From: Capronia americana
Lineage: Eukaryota > Ascomycota > Eurotiomycetes > Chaetothyriales > Herpotrichiellaceae
Reading direction: 5' to 3'
DNA: 64,000 bases
NCBI GenBank assembly: GCA_016110215.1
Contig: JADWQD010000007.1
Span: forward strand, 558,001-622,000
Positions 32,755-45,600 of the stretch are shown in pieces. Made by a program: the position numbers and the translations under genes. The notes beneath the pieces are model-generated. The model was not told the origin of the DNA. It worked only from the letters and a program-made list of their open reading frames with translations, and searched no databases. Positions within the stretch are counted from its first letter, which is position 1, and every line of letters starts with the position of its first letter.

Positions 32755-34514
32755 TCTGGCCAAACCATTCGGTTCGACTCTTCGCCAGCAGGCCCAGCCA
32801 GAAGGCGCGGTATAAGTGCTCCTGGAGCACTTCAGTCCCCCTTTTGCCCTTCGACTCCTGAAGAAACCCACGGAAAAGGATCAGTTGGGCAAATGAGCCT
32901 CCGACGAATGTGGGCGCTTCCGCCGGCTACCCCTTCTGCAGGGACAAGGCGAATGACGTCTTGTCAGCCCGGATTCGCCAGATGCTGTTTGAGATTCTGG
33001 GACCTGCAAGCGGGCGAGGCGCGCGGTGAAAGGTAGAGATCTGAATGGGCGCTTACGAGCCGTCACAGGGCTGGAGGAGAAAGGTAGGCGCCCGAGATTG
33101 CTCAAAACGCTGATGTGGAAGGACCCCGGACGTTGGTGGCACTCTTCAGTGGAGATGGATGGTCCGAAGAGAGCACAGAGAGCTCTTATGTGTGAACAGA
33201 CAAATCAGCAAGTATCAAGCACTGCGGCTGCGAAGTTCCAATGTTGCTGGACGGGATGGGGGGGCGACCGATGGTGTGGAAGTAAGCGAAAGCCGCGAGA
33301 AGCGCAGCCGGCGGGCGGCAGCGAAGAAGATAGGGAGTGTAAGTGGAAGCTGATTGCTTGTTCTGTGCGTTAGTCAGCGGAAGAGGCCTAAGCAGCCGCC
33401 TTTGGTGTGAATTGGCAACTTCGTCCAGTCTCACACAAGGGTTGAAGGAGGACGAGAAGAACGGGGAGGAAGGTCTCGGGTTGTAAATGATGCTCCCGCA
33501 GAAGGATTCTCAGGCGCGTGTCAAGCTACAGTATCTGCGCTCGGAAGGAGAGAAAGAGAGACAGGACTGGGAGAGAGGCATCAGCCTACCCTCCCACTCC
33601 CCTTGATACTGGTGAGGCAGCTGGCTCGGGGAGGCTTCCAGAGCCACTGGCAGGTGAGTTCGACGACACATCCAGGCGCTTGGGAAAAGACGCTTGCCGC
33701 TAGCCGCATCGTCCGGAAGTCCCTCTCTGGGCGCTGATTGGCGGCCATGGTGGAATTGCTCGAGTCTTCGGCTGCGCCAGGGGCCGGGCGGGCCACCGGA
33801 TCCAAGTCCACAGCGCGCGGCAGTTGTGTCCTCCTCGTTTGTACGCCTCACAGACCAACAAATCATACCCGTTACAGTAGTAGTATGCACGAGTACTCGT
33901 ACTCGTCTTAATCACAACACAGTACAGAGGCTGCCTCGTCACTGTTACTGAGAGCTCCGGCCGCACATCGCGGTTGCAATGCATTCAGCGTCTCCCACGC
34001 TTTGGCCACCTGCATGCCATTGAAAAGCTGTGCGCGTCCGTTGCACCGCTCGTCGCCTCCCAGCCGCACGTCTGTCATCGCAGATGCCTGTCCCAAAATG
34101 GCCTCAAGCAGATGTTTGACTCATGTGATGGAGGACCATCAGGAGCTACGATTGGGCGCTTGTTGTCGAATGTGATGTCGAGTTGCGGTTGCCAGCAAGC
34201 CGCCTCGTCAAAGAATGCCGCCTGATCCCTGCACCGTCACCGCCGGGACGCCGCGTCGCGCCTCGCTATTGGCCGCGGCTGTGTGACAACGGATTCTGCG
34301 CGCGTCTGGCCCCTCACTTGCAATTTGAAACCCATCATAGATTACGAGGCGCCTACGTGTGTCTACCGCCCAGCCGCGAAGGGCGTGCACAAGCGACAGC
34401 TTCATGAGTGTACGGGTACGGAGTAAATGAACGGGCATATGAGACAAATGAGCCATAGTTTCTATAATCAAGGCGTGTTTCCAAGGCTGTGCCGCTGTAT
34501 CCAAGGGTGCTCTC
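32755..34514. other. Intergenic, 1.8 kb: leader/promoter of the fusion regulator, 3' flank of MLH3
   Basis: The frame of the fusion gene stays open upstream for about 40 codons without an ATG. A 20-codon upstream ORF (ATG at 32768) overlaps the main start in another frame. A stretch around 33878-33906 is made of GTACTCGTACTCGT-like repeats. No other gene supported. Confidence 0.5.
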
Positions 34515-37241
34515 TCAGTCTGTGTCGATCCAACGTCTCCAAACATCGCCATATCCAAGAGCGAAGTCGCTAATGCGAGTGTGCGCACGGATGGCAGGGG
34601 TGAGGCTGTCCATATCCTGAAAATCCGCCACCGCTGTCAATGTGGGTCTACCGTGTGCACATTGGAAAGGGAAACTGCATTGAGCAAGTTTTTGGACTAG
34701 CTCGCGGCTTTGCTCAGGTTCCAAAACATCGTTGAACATGATGGCAGTGCGACAGGATCGAGATTTGAGCATGTCGACCATGCCCTGGGGACAGCGTGCG
34801 ATGTCTGACCACCAGTTCTGCAGGTCTTGACCTGCGGAGCGAGGTGTAGAGGAACGAAGACAAACCCGGTCTGACCATATCTCTCGTCTCATGAGATCAA
34901 TGAGGAGTTTTGGGTCCGCCCGACAACGTTCAGCAATGAGACTCGGCAGTGCAGTAACCTCGACTGTCCAGACCGGACGCTTGCATGTGTCTGTCGAGTC
35001 CTGCGGAACTCTGACGAGGTTATAGCTCACGCACCAACTCTCGAAATTGGCTTTCTGCTCCTCAAAGAGGCATACCTCAGTTTCATTGACCTCAAAGATC
35101 AATGGTCTGGAAAGGGCAGTTGGGGTTCGCTTGCAGAACTCCTGACACAACTGCTCGAATTTTATCCTCTCGTCAGCCGCGTGTTGGTCGATAAGGATGA
35201 TAAGACTTCTCTCTGGGCCTTCATTGTGCTTGGTGGGGACCGAGACGACAGTGAGCACAAATTTTTGGTCCACCTGTTGGATCACGCTTGCCGCAGAAAG
35301 CGCGCGCCTCGTTACACCCTCCGAGGAGGAAATAGCATTGGTTCCAAGTCCAGGGCCTAGCCGGTCACCTCTCGGAGCAGGACACCCTTCACGTGCAATG
35401 CTTGAGATAGGCGCTTCAGTCGGCTGCTCACAAGTTGTCCTAATGTATTTCTGGAGCGTCATCGCTGACGGCCGAGGCCGAGGCATCCCATGACCAGATT
35501 GTGAGTACTCGTATGGCAACTTCCGAGCTCGGCTCGAATGCCCGCAACACTCCTCCAAACGAGCGTCACCCAGCGGTCTTACTGCGGGCGCAATGGCGCC
35601 AGTGCGAGGATTGAGATGGATCATCTGACCATTGCGTGGATTCGTCCATACAAGCTCGGTGGTACAGTCGGCCCCCTCAGTATTCGCGAGCTGTGGATCA
35701 CGCGTCCCTGTTTCAGGTTCGATCTTGCGAAAACAGGCATCGTCAGGCGGGCGATCCGCTTCCAGAATATCTCCCGGTGATGGGGCGCCATCCACCGCCC
35801 CGTCAAGGCCCAAGCCGTACCGAAAATTCTCCTCTGATGGTCGCGCACTCTTCACCCTGTGCCAATAGCTCAAATACCTAGCTTCAGTTGCATTTCGTGA
35901 AAGCTCAGAAGCAGGAAGCTTTGAACCCAACTGATCACCGGGGTCGTCTTTGCGATTAAATCCAGAGCGTATACTTCTCACGTCTCCGGTCTTGGGGCGA
36001 TGAGCGAAGCCAGAAGTGGTCAGGAAGTGAGATATGAGCGACTCTAATGCCTTTGTCAAATGGTCAGTGACGGGAATCGCATCTGCTGATGATTCATCTT
36101 GTCCCATCAGCCAGGAAATTTGTTCCAGCTTGCTGTCAATCCGAACGTAGAACATGGGCCACCTATCGACGCCTTTGACGAACTTGCTGGCTTCTAGGAT
36201 GGTCTGATCCCCTTCCCGGCGTCGACTTCTGTTGCCCGAGACACTCCGTTCGTCACCCAAAGCACCGAAAGTAGATGCCTCGAACAAGCGGTCGATCGTC
36301 TCAAACAAAGAACTGGCTCCCTTGCTACGCCAAATTGGAAGTTGCCCGACCGAGATGAACTGAGCTGCCTTGGACGGTGATGGTTCTGTCGAGATGGCGG
36401 CATGGATGGAGAAATGATTTGTCCGGACAGAGGCCGACCGCCACTGCCTCGTGTCTGGAGAGCCTAAGAACTTCGACTGGAACAGGATGGATACGGTAGA
36501 CTCGAGCGAGAAGGGTGCACCGGTCAGCTGCGACGAGCGGCAACGAAGACTGTGTTGCTTTTCGCCCTTCAAGGTAAATCGCGCCTCCACAGCTCGAGGA
36601 CATGCCAGTAGGTATCCAACAAGCATCTTCTTCACCCGGTCGAACGCCCTCTCGGTCTCCAGCGCAGAAGAATAGCGTAATGACAACTGCTTGAGTCGCA
36701 CGGGAATATCGCCAAACAGATTGTATACCACGACATTAGTTCCTTGTCTGGAGAGTCCAACCTCCTCTTTGCACATTCGCACCTGGCGGTTAACAGCAAC
36801 GCCGCGGTGAAAGACCAACCGGCTTGCAGACGATTCGAACTGATGCTGGGAGGCGATAGACAGCAGACACAAGAATGAGAGGTTCGAGAGAAAGCGGCCA
36901 TATCGCCCGTACGTAGGATGCGTGGCATTGAACTTCGAGGAGCCTGAAATCCAGTTAGTTTGATCCCCGAAATGCTTGTGGACTGCCTCCGTACAGTGTA
37001 ACTTGGCGAGATGCCCTTGCTGCGAGAATTCTACCTCTTTGATGCCATTGCCATCGTCGCAAACCGCAATGTAGCCTCTTGCCAAGTCCGCATCGATGGC
37101 AATCGACCGGGCATCCGCGTCCAGTGCATTTCTGACCAATCCTTCGATGACGGATTCTGGCGTTGTAATATCACAAGTTGACGAGACTTTGGCGCGGACA
37201 TCATCTGGGAGCAAGCTGATCCGTAGGGTGGTCTCAGCCAT
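34515..37241 (-). CDS. MLH3: DNA mismatch repair protein Mlh3 (MutL family)
   Basis: MutL homologue that pairs with Mlh1 in a nicking endonuclease for meiotic crossing-over and some mismatch repair. 908 aa, intronless, ATG at 37241. The N-terminal GHKL ATPase shows VIEGLVRNALDADA (catalytic/Mg site, about residues 31-44), VCDDGNGI and GLSRQGTNVVVYNLFGDIPVR. A variable linker covers about 380-660. The C-terminal domain has the endonuclease motif DQHAADERIKFE near residue 694, then SCRTAIMFND and the metal-binding C-x-FPFQCAHGRPT, so nuclease activity should be intact. The lobe between ATPase motifs reads NATHPTYGRYGRFLSNLSFLC, typical of Mlh3. The divergent MED5 starts 480 bp away. The short final tail is normal for the family. 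Confidence 0.93.
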   Translation of the reverse strand: MAETTLRISLLPDDVRAKVSSTCDITTPESVIEGLVRNALDADARSIAIDADLARGYIAVCDDGNGIKEVEFSQQGHLAKLHCTEAVHKHFGDQTNWISGSSKFNATHPTYGRYGRFLSNLSFLCLLSIASQHQFESSASRLVFHRGVAVNRQVRMCKEEVGLSRQGTNVVVYNLFGDIPVRLKQLSLRYSSALETERAFDRVKKMLVGYLLACPRAVEARFTLKGEKQHSLRCRSSQLTGAPFSLESTVSILFQSKFLGSPDTRQWRSASVRTNHFSIHAAISTEPSPSKAAQFISVGQLPIWRSKGASSLFETIDRLFEASTFGALGDERSVSGNRSRRREGDQTILEASKFVKGVDRWPMFYVRIDSKLEQISWLMGQDESSADAIPVTDHLTKALESLISHFLTTSGFAHRPKTGDVRSIRSGFNRKDDPGDQLGSKLPASELSRNATEARYLSYWHRVKSARPSEENFRYGLGLDGAVDGAPSPGDILEADRPPDDACFRKIEPETGTRDPQLANTEGADCTTELVWTNPRNGQMIHLNPRTGAIAPAVRPLGDARLEECCGHSSRARKLPYEYSQSGHGMPRPRPSAMTLQKYIRTTCEQPTEAPISSIAREGCPAPRGDRLGPGLGTNAISSSEGVTRRALSAASVIQQVDQKFVLTVVSVPTKHNEGPERSLIILIDQHAADERIKFEQLCQEFCKRTPTALSRPLIFEVNETEVCLFEEQKANFESWCVSYNLVRVPQDSTDTCKRPVWTVEVTALPSLIAERCRADPKLLIDLMRREIWSDRVCLRSSTPRSAGQDLQNWWSDIARCPQGMVDMLKSRSCRTAIMFNDVLEPEQSRELVQKLAQCSFPFQCAHGRPTLTAVADFQDMDSLTPAIRAHTRISDFALGYGDVWRRWIDTD

Positions 37242-37721
37242 GGCTGGCGACGAGTTTCAGCCAGCGTCCTGCGTCGGCTGCGGCGTAGATAGAAAGCGCT
37301 TCATGGAGGCCGCCACAGCGGAAGGTCTTGCGGGACAAGGGGAACGATGTCGAGGAGCATTGCTTCAAGAGCTCCTGCCTGTGGAATTCAGAATTGCCGC
37401 CACAGTTGCAGTCAATCACTTCGTATGGCCGCATCAAATAAATAATTAACTGAGAATTGCGTGGAGATTCGAGTTTTGGAGCTCTTCTCCGTGTTTGGAA
37501 TATTTGCATGCAATTGACCACGTCACTCCCACCATTACCTCGTACGCGTTCTGGTATTCATTGGCGTTTGGAAAGGTGACAGGATCATGGTTTGGCGCTT
37601 GAGCCTGGGGTTGCTGGGATCTTGGTCTGATTCCTGAGATTTCGTCCTCCTTCATCATCTGGGCTGCGAGCGACGGTCCCGAACGCGAAATCCTCACTGG
37701 AATGAATTCTCCCAGATTATC
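37242..37721. promoter_or_regulatory. Divergent promoter MLH3 / MED5
   Basis: A 480-bp interval between two head-to-head nuclear genes. No consensus site stood out. Both promoters must lie here. Confidence 0.5.
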
Positions 37722-40696
37722 ATGCCTGTCTCGAAATGGACGACTTTAGCTCGTCAGTGTCTTCACCGGCGACTTTCAGTTCAACAATTCGGCCACCTGT
37801 TGCAGGCGCACCATGGCGAAATTGGAGCGAGGTGTTTGTTCGACGCACTGGTCAACTGTCGTGAATCATTTTGCCCTCCTGGAGATCCTCTCATTTCGCT
37901 TTACATTTACCATCTTGGAAGTACCGGGTTCATCACAATCTCCGACACGCTGCTAGTCTTGACGAAGCGGTGGAACGATGCAAAAGGCCAGCTTTCTCAG
38001 AATGTCCTGGCATGCTACAACCAGACATTGCAGGATCTAACTATGGTCATGATCTCCCCCAAGCACAAATTGGAAGTGTCCGAGGCACGAGTAGCATTGT
38101 CAATCTCATCAAGATGGCTGTCGACTCTGGCACGTCAAGCTTCGCGCGAAGACGCCGAGAGGACAGGGTTAGAATACAGTGGTGCTGTCGAGTCGCTTGC
38201 CTTCTTCGTGGCCTCTTTAGCGGCCACTGATGCTGGACTCGAGGCATTGTCCCCAAGCGTGGCAACGAAGAAGGAAGAATTGGACGGCTCAATGAAAGAT
38301 CTGCGAGCCTCGATGAGACAGGCTTTCGAGCTATGTCTGCCTCTGTATTCTGTTCTCTCCTCGCAGCTCATGGAGCGGATAAACACCGTTTTGAAACACA
38401 TCAGTCTCCTCGATGACGGCCCGCCTCAGGATGGCAACACATCAACCCAAGCATCAGAGATCCAGGCCCTTCAGTTCCAGGTCTCCATCGCGGAGAGTCA
38501 GCTGGTGGCTTCCAAAGCTGGGAGTATACTCTTCCTCGGGGCTCTCCTCTTGACAAGCTCAACAATTGATGATGGAACTGCTGTCAATTGGCTCTCTTCT
38601 CGCCACCACAACGACTACCAGGCAATGTTCAGCGACATTTTCATCACCTCATTTATTCTTCTAAAATGCCAGAGCTCAACCCCAAAGCGGAGTCTTTGCA
38701 TGCAACAATGCCAGGTCTTCATCCAAAACAAACTGCCGGCACTTCTCTCAATGATTTCCGCAACCTCGTTCAACAGTTTCAGCACCGAACAGACCATAAC
38801 CGATGCATGGCATCAAATAATGCCGCTCCTCTCGGAGCACGATCTTCTCTCGGTTGGCGCCCACTTCCTCCATGTGTGCTCCCTGGTTCATCTGTTGCCA
38901 GGACAAATGGTGTCACAGCTTGTTGGAAATGAAACCCTGCTAAAAGGCCTGAGCAAGGGGCTCTACACTAAGGACGGTCTTATAGAGCAGGTCAACTCAA
39001 ACCATGCCAGGGGGCCGAAGCTCGTTGAAGAGCTGATCCGCGGCGACGGCAGCGCAGGGTTCATCAGTCAAGCAATTGTGGAGGTACGCAGATCAATGAA
39101 ATGAAGAACATGGACTGACGGAGCTCCAGATCATGCACAACTATTGCCAAAGCAAAGAGACCCAGTACCTCAAAGATCTCGCCAATGCCATTATACGCAA
39201 ACCGGCTGCAATCAACTGCATTGCACTCTTCATTCGTCCATCCGTCTTCTTGAGTCCGCTGTGCAGCCTCTTGGATGAGTGGCGGTGGGATGAGATCCAT
39301 GGTGAGTCTCACTCACCGCCGACAACATTACCAGCTAATCTTAATCAGGCGAGGCACAACCGGTATACGATGATTTCGGCGCGATATTCCTCCTTATACT
39401 CGTTACCAAGGCACGGTTGAGTCTGCCCAACTCGGAGCTAGGAATCCGCAAGAAGGACGGCTTCCTGTCTGAATATCTGAAGTACGAGAACTACGAACAC
39501 AGCTTGGACGAGCTGTCGGAGGAGAAAAAATCCCACCTAGGGAATTGGATCAATGCTCTCTACCTGGCCGAAGGTCTCAGTGATGAACTGTTCACCACCT
39601 GCAGTCCACACGACTTCTACCTGCTTATTCCGACCCTGCTTCGGCAGTCAGTCACTGCATACCAGCAAGGAAAACTCACGCACGAGTCGTTGAAAGCTGG
39701 CTTGGATTGTAAGTGCGGAGCCATTCGCTGGAGACGGCCTGCTAATCAGATTTAGACCTTCTGGAACCGTTCCTGCTACCTTCTCTGATCTCGGCATTGG
39801 GCTGGGCCGGAGAAGTCTTCCAACAAGACAGCGCAGTCGTCGGGAAGGTCTTGGATGTGCTGATCAAAGCACCCAGCACGATAGATTCCCGAGACATACA
39901 TCATACCATTCTGACAATGTGCGCTCCTCGTCTGAAGCTGCGCCTGGTATCCTCGGCTGCGAAAGACAGCAACATCGGCCCCGTCCTCAAGACGCTCGAC
40001 AAATGCCAGGACTTCACGCTCACAGCCGAAAGAGAGATCCAGAATGAAAGCCCAAGAGTGGTAAGCCTCCTGCAGCACAGCTTGGTGACTCTCATCACGT
40101 CTACAGACACTATGCATCTCGAGCAGCAAATCGGCCCCCATGACATCCCCGCACTAATGAGTCGGACTGTGGAGGTCCGAGGCGCAGAGGTAGCTTTGCG
40201 GGCTCTAATCGGGGTGCTTCTGCAGCTGAGCGACAGTCAGGATTTCCTCTTCGCTCTCGACGCTGTTACCACTACGATCTGTATGGGTGGGGAGGGTGTC
40301 CATGACGCGTTGCTCCTGCTGTATCACAATCTGGGCGGCATGTTGAGGAGTGGCGACACCTTGTCTGCCGAGGCGGTGGTGCGCCTCTACCGGCAGGTGG
40401 AAGCGTACAAGAACCTGCTCACCGTGCAGGATATGGGGTTGGACAATATTTTTGGCCAGCAGCTCACGAACATCGACACGGCAGATCCCAACCTCGACGT
40501 CGCGACGGCTGGGTCCGGAGGAGTGGTGGACATGCAAGCAGAGCAGGGCCAACCCGACGGCATCGATCAAGTGCTCGATGAAGTGGCGGCTATGGGCAAT
40601 TTGGACGCGAGCGACGGGGACATGAATTTCGACTCCTTGTACGGCTTGCAGGGGAATGAGATGGACCTCAACGACTTGGATCTGGATATGTTCTGA
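37722..40696 (+). CDS. MED5: Mediator complex subunit 5 (Med5/Nut1)
   Basis: Tail-module subunit of the Mediator complex of RNA polymerase II. Exons are 37722-39083, 39130-39301, 39349-39708 and 39756-40696 (944 aa); introns are 46-47 nt, with a GTAAGT donor in the third. The start MPVSKWTTLARQCLHRRLSVQQF and the first 60 residues (LHRRLSVQQFGHLL, DPLISLYIYHLG) match fungal Med5 N-termini. The body is alpha-helical throughout. Diagnostic blocks include ESLAFFVASLAATDAGLEAL, WRWDEIHGEAQPVYDDFGAIFLLILV across intron 2, and the C-terminal part ending in an acidic tail rich in Asp, Asn and Leu (EMDLNDLDLDMF), which resembles an activation-domain-like motif. It converges with the Zn2Cys6 gene, with 179 bp between stops. 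Confidence 0.92.
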
Positions 40697-40875
40697 TTTC
40701 GTCTATTCATCCATCCTTTCATGCATTCACAGTCCTGCTGGAAAGTGTCGGACAGACCAGATCAGGTTGTCGGGAAACAATTGGGTATTAACTCGCTTCT
40801 ACGCTATCAGCCGCTTTTTAACTTGGAAAACTATCCACCTGCAGTGCTGTGGTCCAGACAGGACTGACTGTCTTT

Positions 40876-42644
40876 TCACCTGATGCAGAACTCCGCCCGG
40901 ATGCGTTGCAGCGCCAGGAACATGGCTTCTCGCTGGCCCGGTCCCAGATATTTCAACGTTATTAGATAGGATAGCGGGGCCTGCATTTGCAGCGTTGAGG
41001 GGACATCGATACCCCGGTGTTCGCTCGCTGCGCCGCCGCTGACGAACCCAGTGGGAATGGAACGTGGTCGGCCGTTGTCATCCACATCCCCCAAAGCATA
41101 TGCCATTTGACCGAGGAAATCTCGGACTGTCTCTTGCAGGATCGCGGTATTCGAGATGATCAGGTCTTCGATGGTCCTCCCGCTGATGCGAGTCGTTGGG
41201 GTTTTGGAAAGCGTGGACAGGGCGTCAAGAAGCGCCGCGTGGAGGCATGCTTTGGCGACAAAGAATCGGTTCCAGTGGAAGAAAGCGTGCCACGAGCCGA
41301 AACAATGTAGTCTGAGCAGCGTTCCTGAGTTCCACGCTGTGCGATGGACATGCCGCTGTGGTGGTGACTCGGCAAGCACCTTGCGAGGCAGCCAGCTCGG
41401 GTCGTCGCACCATCCGTTGACCTTCTCCTCCAACCTGGCTGCCGCCCTCAGATAAGATTCCACAACCTGTGACCTGTCCACCGACACATCCTCTTGCATG
41501 GAGAGGAAATTCCTGATCCGCGCGCGCAGCTTCGTCACCCCGTGGAAGAAGCTCCGCAGCCGCAACGAAGCCTCTGGCACGGTCGTGGCTCGCGGGAGCT
41601 GTGACTCCAACATGAGATATTCCTGGCTTGGCTCTTCACTTGCAAATAGCGGCTTCCAATGCTGAAACAGGTCAGCACTCAGCATGCTCAAGTTCCTACC
41701 TGGTGCCCATACCATAGCCGACAAGAGAGTCGCGTACAGGTGCCGGCCTGCTGGACTGGAGAACTGTTCTTCGCCGCGGAGGCGCAGGAGCATCAGCGTC
41801 CCATCGACGTGTGTCTGGTGCGCTGATTTGCCCTGTGGTCCGTTGACGCCGGCAAGAAGCTGCTCGGGACGTCAGATTGATGCACGATTGTGGTACGGGG
41901 GAAGGACTTTGCGCACCTCTCTGATCCCTAGCAGCCATACTGCCACCAACGTCTCGTCCCTCAGATACTGGTCGGAGTCCGCCAGCGCGGCGGTGACGCG
42001 TGACACGGCGCGGGCGTATTCAAGCTCGATCATATCGCGCATGTCAACCGTCGGTGATCGGTTGGCAAAGTTGACTGCGGCGACGGAGCGCATGGCGGCG
42101 TAGAGATAAGAGTCCCGACCCGCGCCCGCGAGTATTTGGGGGAGGAAGTTGAATGCATGGTTGCCATAGAGTACGCGGGAGTTGACGTCGAGCTGCGAGA
42201 GGGAATAGCAGACCGTTTGTTCGGTCAAGTCGGCCGATGGGTAGGTCAGAGGTGGTAATCTGTGCGGCGAGTGTGTCTGGGAACGGATGATGGGGTCGGT
42301 TTTGGCCGATTCACTCTCGTCGCTATCGCTCGACGCCGAACTTGCTCGGTAAAATGCTGGTTGGGGAAGACTTTCGGTCGACATGGACCGCTGAGATTGA
42401 ATGTCTGTATCGTTTGACACAAAAAGCGTAGACCGAATCAGGCCGTAGCCCGGTTCGCGATATCCGGGGCAGGGTTTCTTGAGCCTCGCACAGTTGCGGC
42501 ATCCTGGACGTCCTTCGTCGCACTAAATCGTCCGCCGTCAGCATAAGAGCCCTCCAAGGTACTATGTGAATCGGCGTGGCCGACCTTTACTCTCCGCTTG
42601 CGACACAGGAAACACCCGGTGCTCGGACGGCCAATGTTCCCCAT
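40876..42644 (-). CDS. Zn2Cys6 transcription factor
   Basis: 549 aa; exons in coding order 42644-42585, 42522-41917 and 41859-40876, introns 62 and 57 nt. The first exon is only 60 nt and holds half of the cluster (GCFLCRKRRVK); the second begins CDEGRPGCRNCARLKKPC, giving CX2CX6CX6CX2CX6C. The middle region has LTYPSADLTEQTVCYSLSQLDV and AMRSVAAVNFANRSPTVDMRDMIELEYARAV, and the C-terminal TF domain has DGTLMLLRLRGEEQFSSPAGRHLYATLLSAMV, typical of the fungal_trans_2 class. Target genes are unknown. The next gene upstream is an O-methyltransferase 4.4 kb away. The tiny first exon makes it easy to truncate in automated annotation. Confidence 0.9.
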
Positions 42645-45600
42645 CGGGAATCAAACCGCAGGGTCTGGCGGCGAGATGCTCTCTCTCTCTCTCGGGGACA
42701 GTTGCGAGGTCAATCTGGGGATTCCGCCAGGCTTCACGATGCGAGGTGCATGTCCCACGACGTGTTGGTTGGTATGTTCAAAACTATCGGAGCCGCCACG
42801 GTCTGGATTCCGTTGAAATGAGTTGCCCTCGAGCGGTTACCTTTCAATATTTATCGGTGCGCCGGTTGTGCTGTCGACTCGAATTAGCCGTGAGTACTGA
42901 TAGCCTTTAATTGTGCCAGAATGTCTACGACGGTCAGGGGTATGTCGGGTCTATCTGGATGTTGCATCGCATCTTCTCCGTGGGCCTGGCTGTGTGATGG
43001 GGGCGCAAGCTGGGAATGCGAGTTGTGTCAGGTATCTCGTAACCAGCGAACCATAGCCGCGCCTTGAGCGCTCGACACTGAGGTCACTCATGATTCCGCG
43101 ATTGGAGAGCCTCGTCCCAAGCGTCGCGAAGTGATAGCGCTCGTGGACGCACGTCGCATGGCTAACCGGACGAAGCCTAGCAAAAGCTGGAGAGGGCAGA
43201 GCCGGCGGCCAATGCCCATCGAGCGGTGCCTGAGGGTGCCGGGGCTGCCACGTGTGAAACCAGGATGCAACTCCAGCTTGACGAGCCTGTGCTCGTGGTG
43301 AGACGCGCTGACTACGCAGAGAGAGACAGGCGACAGCGGTGCAGGCTGACGAAATGGCAAAAGTTTGCAGAATGGGGAAGCAAAAAGCAAGACGGGCGCA
43401 GGGAGACGCAGGCAATTTTTCTCGCTTTCCATTGTATGCCCGGAAACGGAGGCCTACATGACTCGTTGGTCTGTGCGTTGCCCACCCGCCTCCATTGAGC
43501 TGCCCGTTTGGGGCCCCGTTGGCACCCGTTTGATCCGTCTTATCGCTCGATTGAGGCAGGGTCGCTCCCAAACCATCGAGCATCGACTCGACGTCTTCCC
43601 TCTTCAACCCGTTACCGCCCCGCACCTTGGCTGTCCAAGCCGAAAGTTTTAGGCTCTGGAACCCCTCCAGTGGATCGCCACTCGTGGTTTCTGTTTTTGG
43701 CCCTCATGCCCCTCTAGTGCCGCGTATCCCTTCCGCTTTGGTTTTGGGCGCGCGATGCTTAAGTTTCGGCTCAGCTGGACCCTAGCCGACCGCCCGACGT
43801 CGCACACTTATACAAAGTTTTTCTGCTGCTCTGAGTGGCATGACGTTCGCTCGAAGCCTATGCTCGGAAGGCCATGACGTTGTCATTCGAGACAGACGCG
43901 CATGAGGCTTGTCTCATCCCAGCTATGACTGCCTTCAAAATCTCACCTGCTCTTCGATTTTCCAGAAGGTGTCATTGGCAATTGCATGGCACTGCCTCAG
44001 GCGTCGCAAAAGCTTCGTGCGAGAGGGTGACATTGCTCGTGATCATGCAGGCATTTGGTCATTGACGCGAGAAATTCTTCCGCGCAGAAAGGCTGGTTAC
44101 GAGACGCAGAGTCCTTGGTAAACTCTCAGCGACAGCAGTGAACGCGTCGGACTCTCTCCATCGCTACAGACTCAACCCTGCACCTCAGCCCCATTGCGAG
44201 ACCGGCATCCTGTCGCATGGACATTCAGAGACGCTATAGACTTGGCCCCTTTGCACGTCTGCGCAATCTTGTTCAAAATTATCCGGTCCGAGATACCAGT
44301 GCGAAAGATCAGAGAGGTACTGGCCGCGTGCAGAGTTCGTCTACTGACAGCTGCGTTGAAGCAACTAGCTGATGTCTTATGCAATGTGTCAGTCCCTGAG
44401 CGAATGTCGGCACTCCCCTGCGTTCCGAGAGAGAGGATGATGCGGGACGCTGACGGCGTCGAGCGTCGACAGATCCAGAAGACCAATAACTTGAACCAAC
44501 TTCGTGGACGATGATCCTCCTGGCAAGGATTCAGGCGGAGGACCTGAAACACGACTCATGGCGGTTGATTGCTCTCGAACACAAACTAAGCTGAATATTT
44601 TTGGGGGTGGAGAAGCTGTCGCATCCAAGAGATAGCCGGCTGGCAATGCCACGAGGACTGTTCTCACTTGAGCCCAGGGGCAAGGTTGCCAGACATTGCC
44701 AGCTTGTTGATGTCGAGGCCAATCCGAATGCGCTGCCAGTGTAACTCGATCTGATGTCTCGCTATTGAGACTGTGGTGGACTAGTGACCGCCCAACGGTG
44801 CTGTCAACGTCGAGCGCAGAAGCAACACTCCGGTTCCTGTCAACAAGCTCCACATGAGCAGATACTAAACATGGAGTTCCGCTGGAAATCCCAGCAAAGT
44901 AGGGGCCTCCTTCATACGAACACTTCTTCAACGTATTTCTGTTCCTCAGACCGTGCACAAAAGAGGTGCCAACCATGAGCTACCGGGGTCCATCGCTTCT
45001 GAAGACACGGCACCGGAAGTCCATAGGATCTGGCAACACGTCGATCCAACCATCACATGCCGGCGCTTGACAGTATTGGCAAGAACCGGAGCCCCTTAAG
45101 CTCGCCCTGGGCCGGATCCTCTGGGTTGAGATCGTTGTCCAGATTCGTGATTTGTTGTTGATGGTGTCCAATCAGGCGATAAGTTCTTCAATACGCAACA
45201 AATCCTTGCCCGCCTGGGAAGCGCTCAGAGTTGTTGGCGTTTCGCTCGTTATCTGCCTCAAGTGTTGGTGCAAGGGTTCTGCGCCTGAGCAGGCACGCAG
45301 GGTGCTTGTGCGGCCCAGGCGGGAAATGGCACCCGCGCGCCGTGGAGGACCTGACAAATGAGACCGAGTCGTTGGCGTCTATTTCAGTGCCTATCAATGC
45401 CGCAGTGGAGAAAGGAGAAGGGCTGGTCAGTAGGACGACCTCACTGGCAAAGATGCCTTTGACCCTTGAGGAATCCACCTCGTCAGCCAAATGCACGTTT
45501 GGTGCTGCTTCGTCCTCGCTGCATCCATAGCATTTCAACCATCAGCGGTTGTGTTCGGTATTGGTGGGCCGAAATTTCCTCTCGGCTAGGCTCCTCCAGC

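Noticed and set aside
32755..32871. N-terminal extension of the fusion regulator to the upstream open-frame limit
   Set aside because: The extra 39 codons begin at GTG with no ATG and contain residues atypical of the otherwise Ser/Pro-rich N-terminus; the ATG at 32754 starts a typical sequence.
42951..43625. 224-codon minus-strand open frame in the gene-poor interval
   Set aside because: It begins at GTG, not ATG, and after about 45 plausible residues becomes Cys/Arg/Pro-rich noise; kept only as part of the possible-relic note.
44389..44976. 195-codon minus-strand open frame, considered as a regulator or synthase fragment
   Set aside because: No motif could be aligned with confidence in any frame, and both strands are open here; not enough to name a pseudogene.
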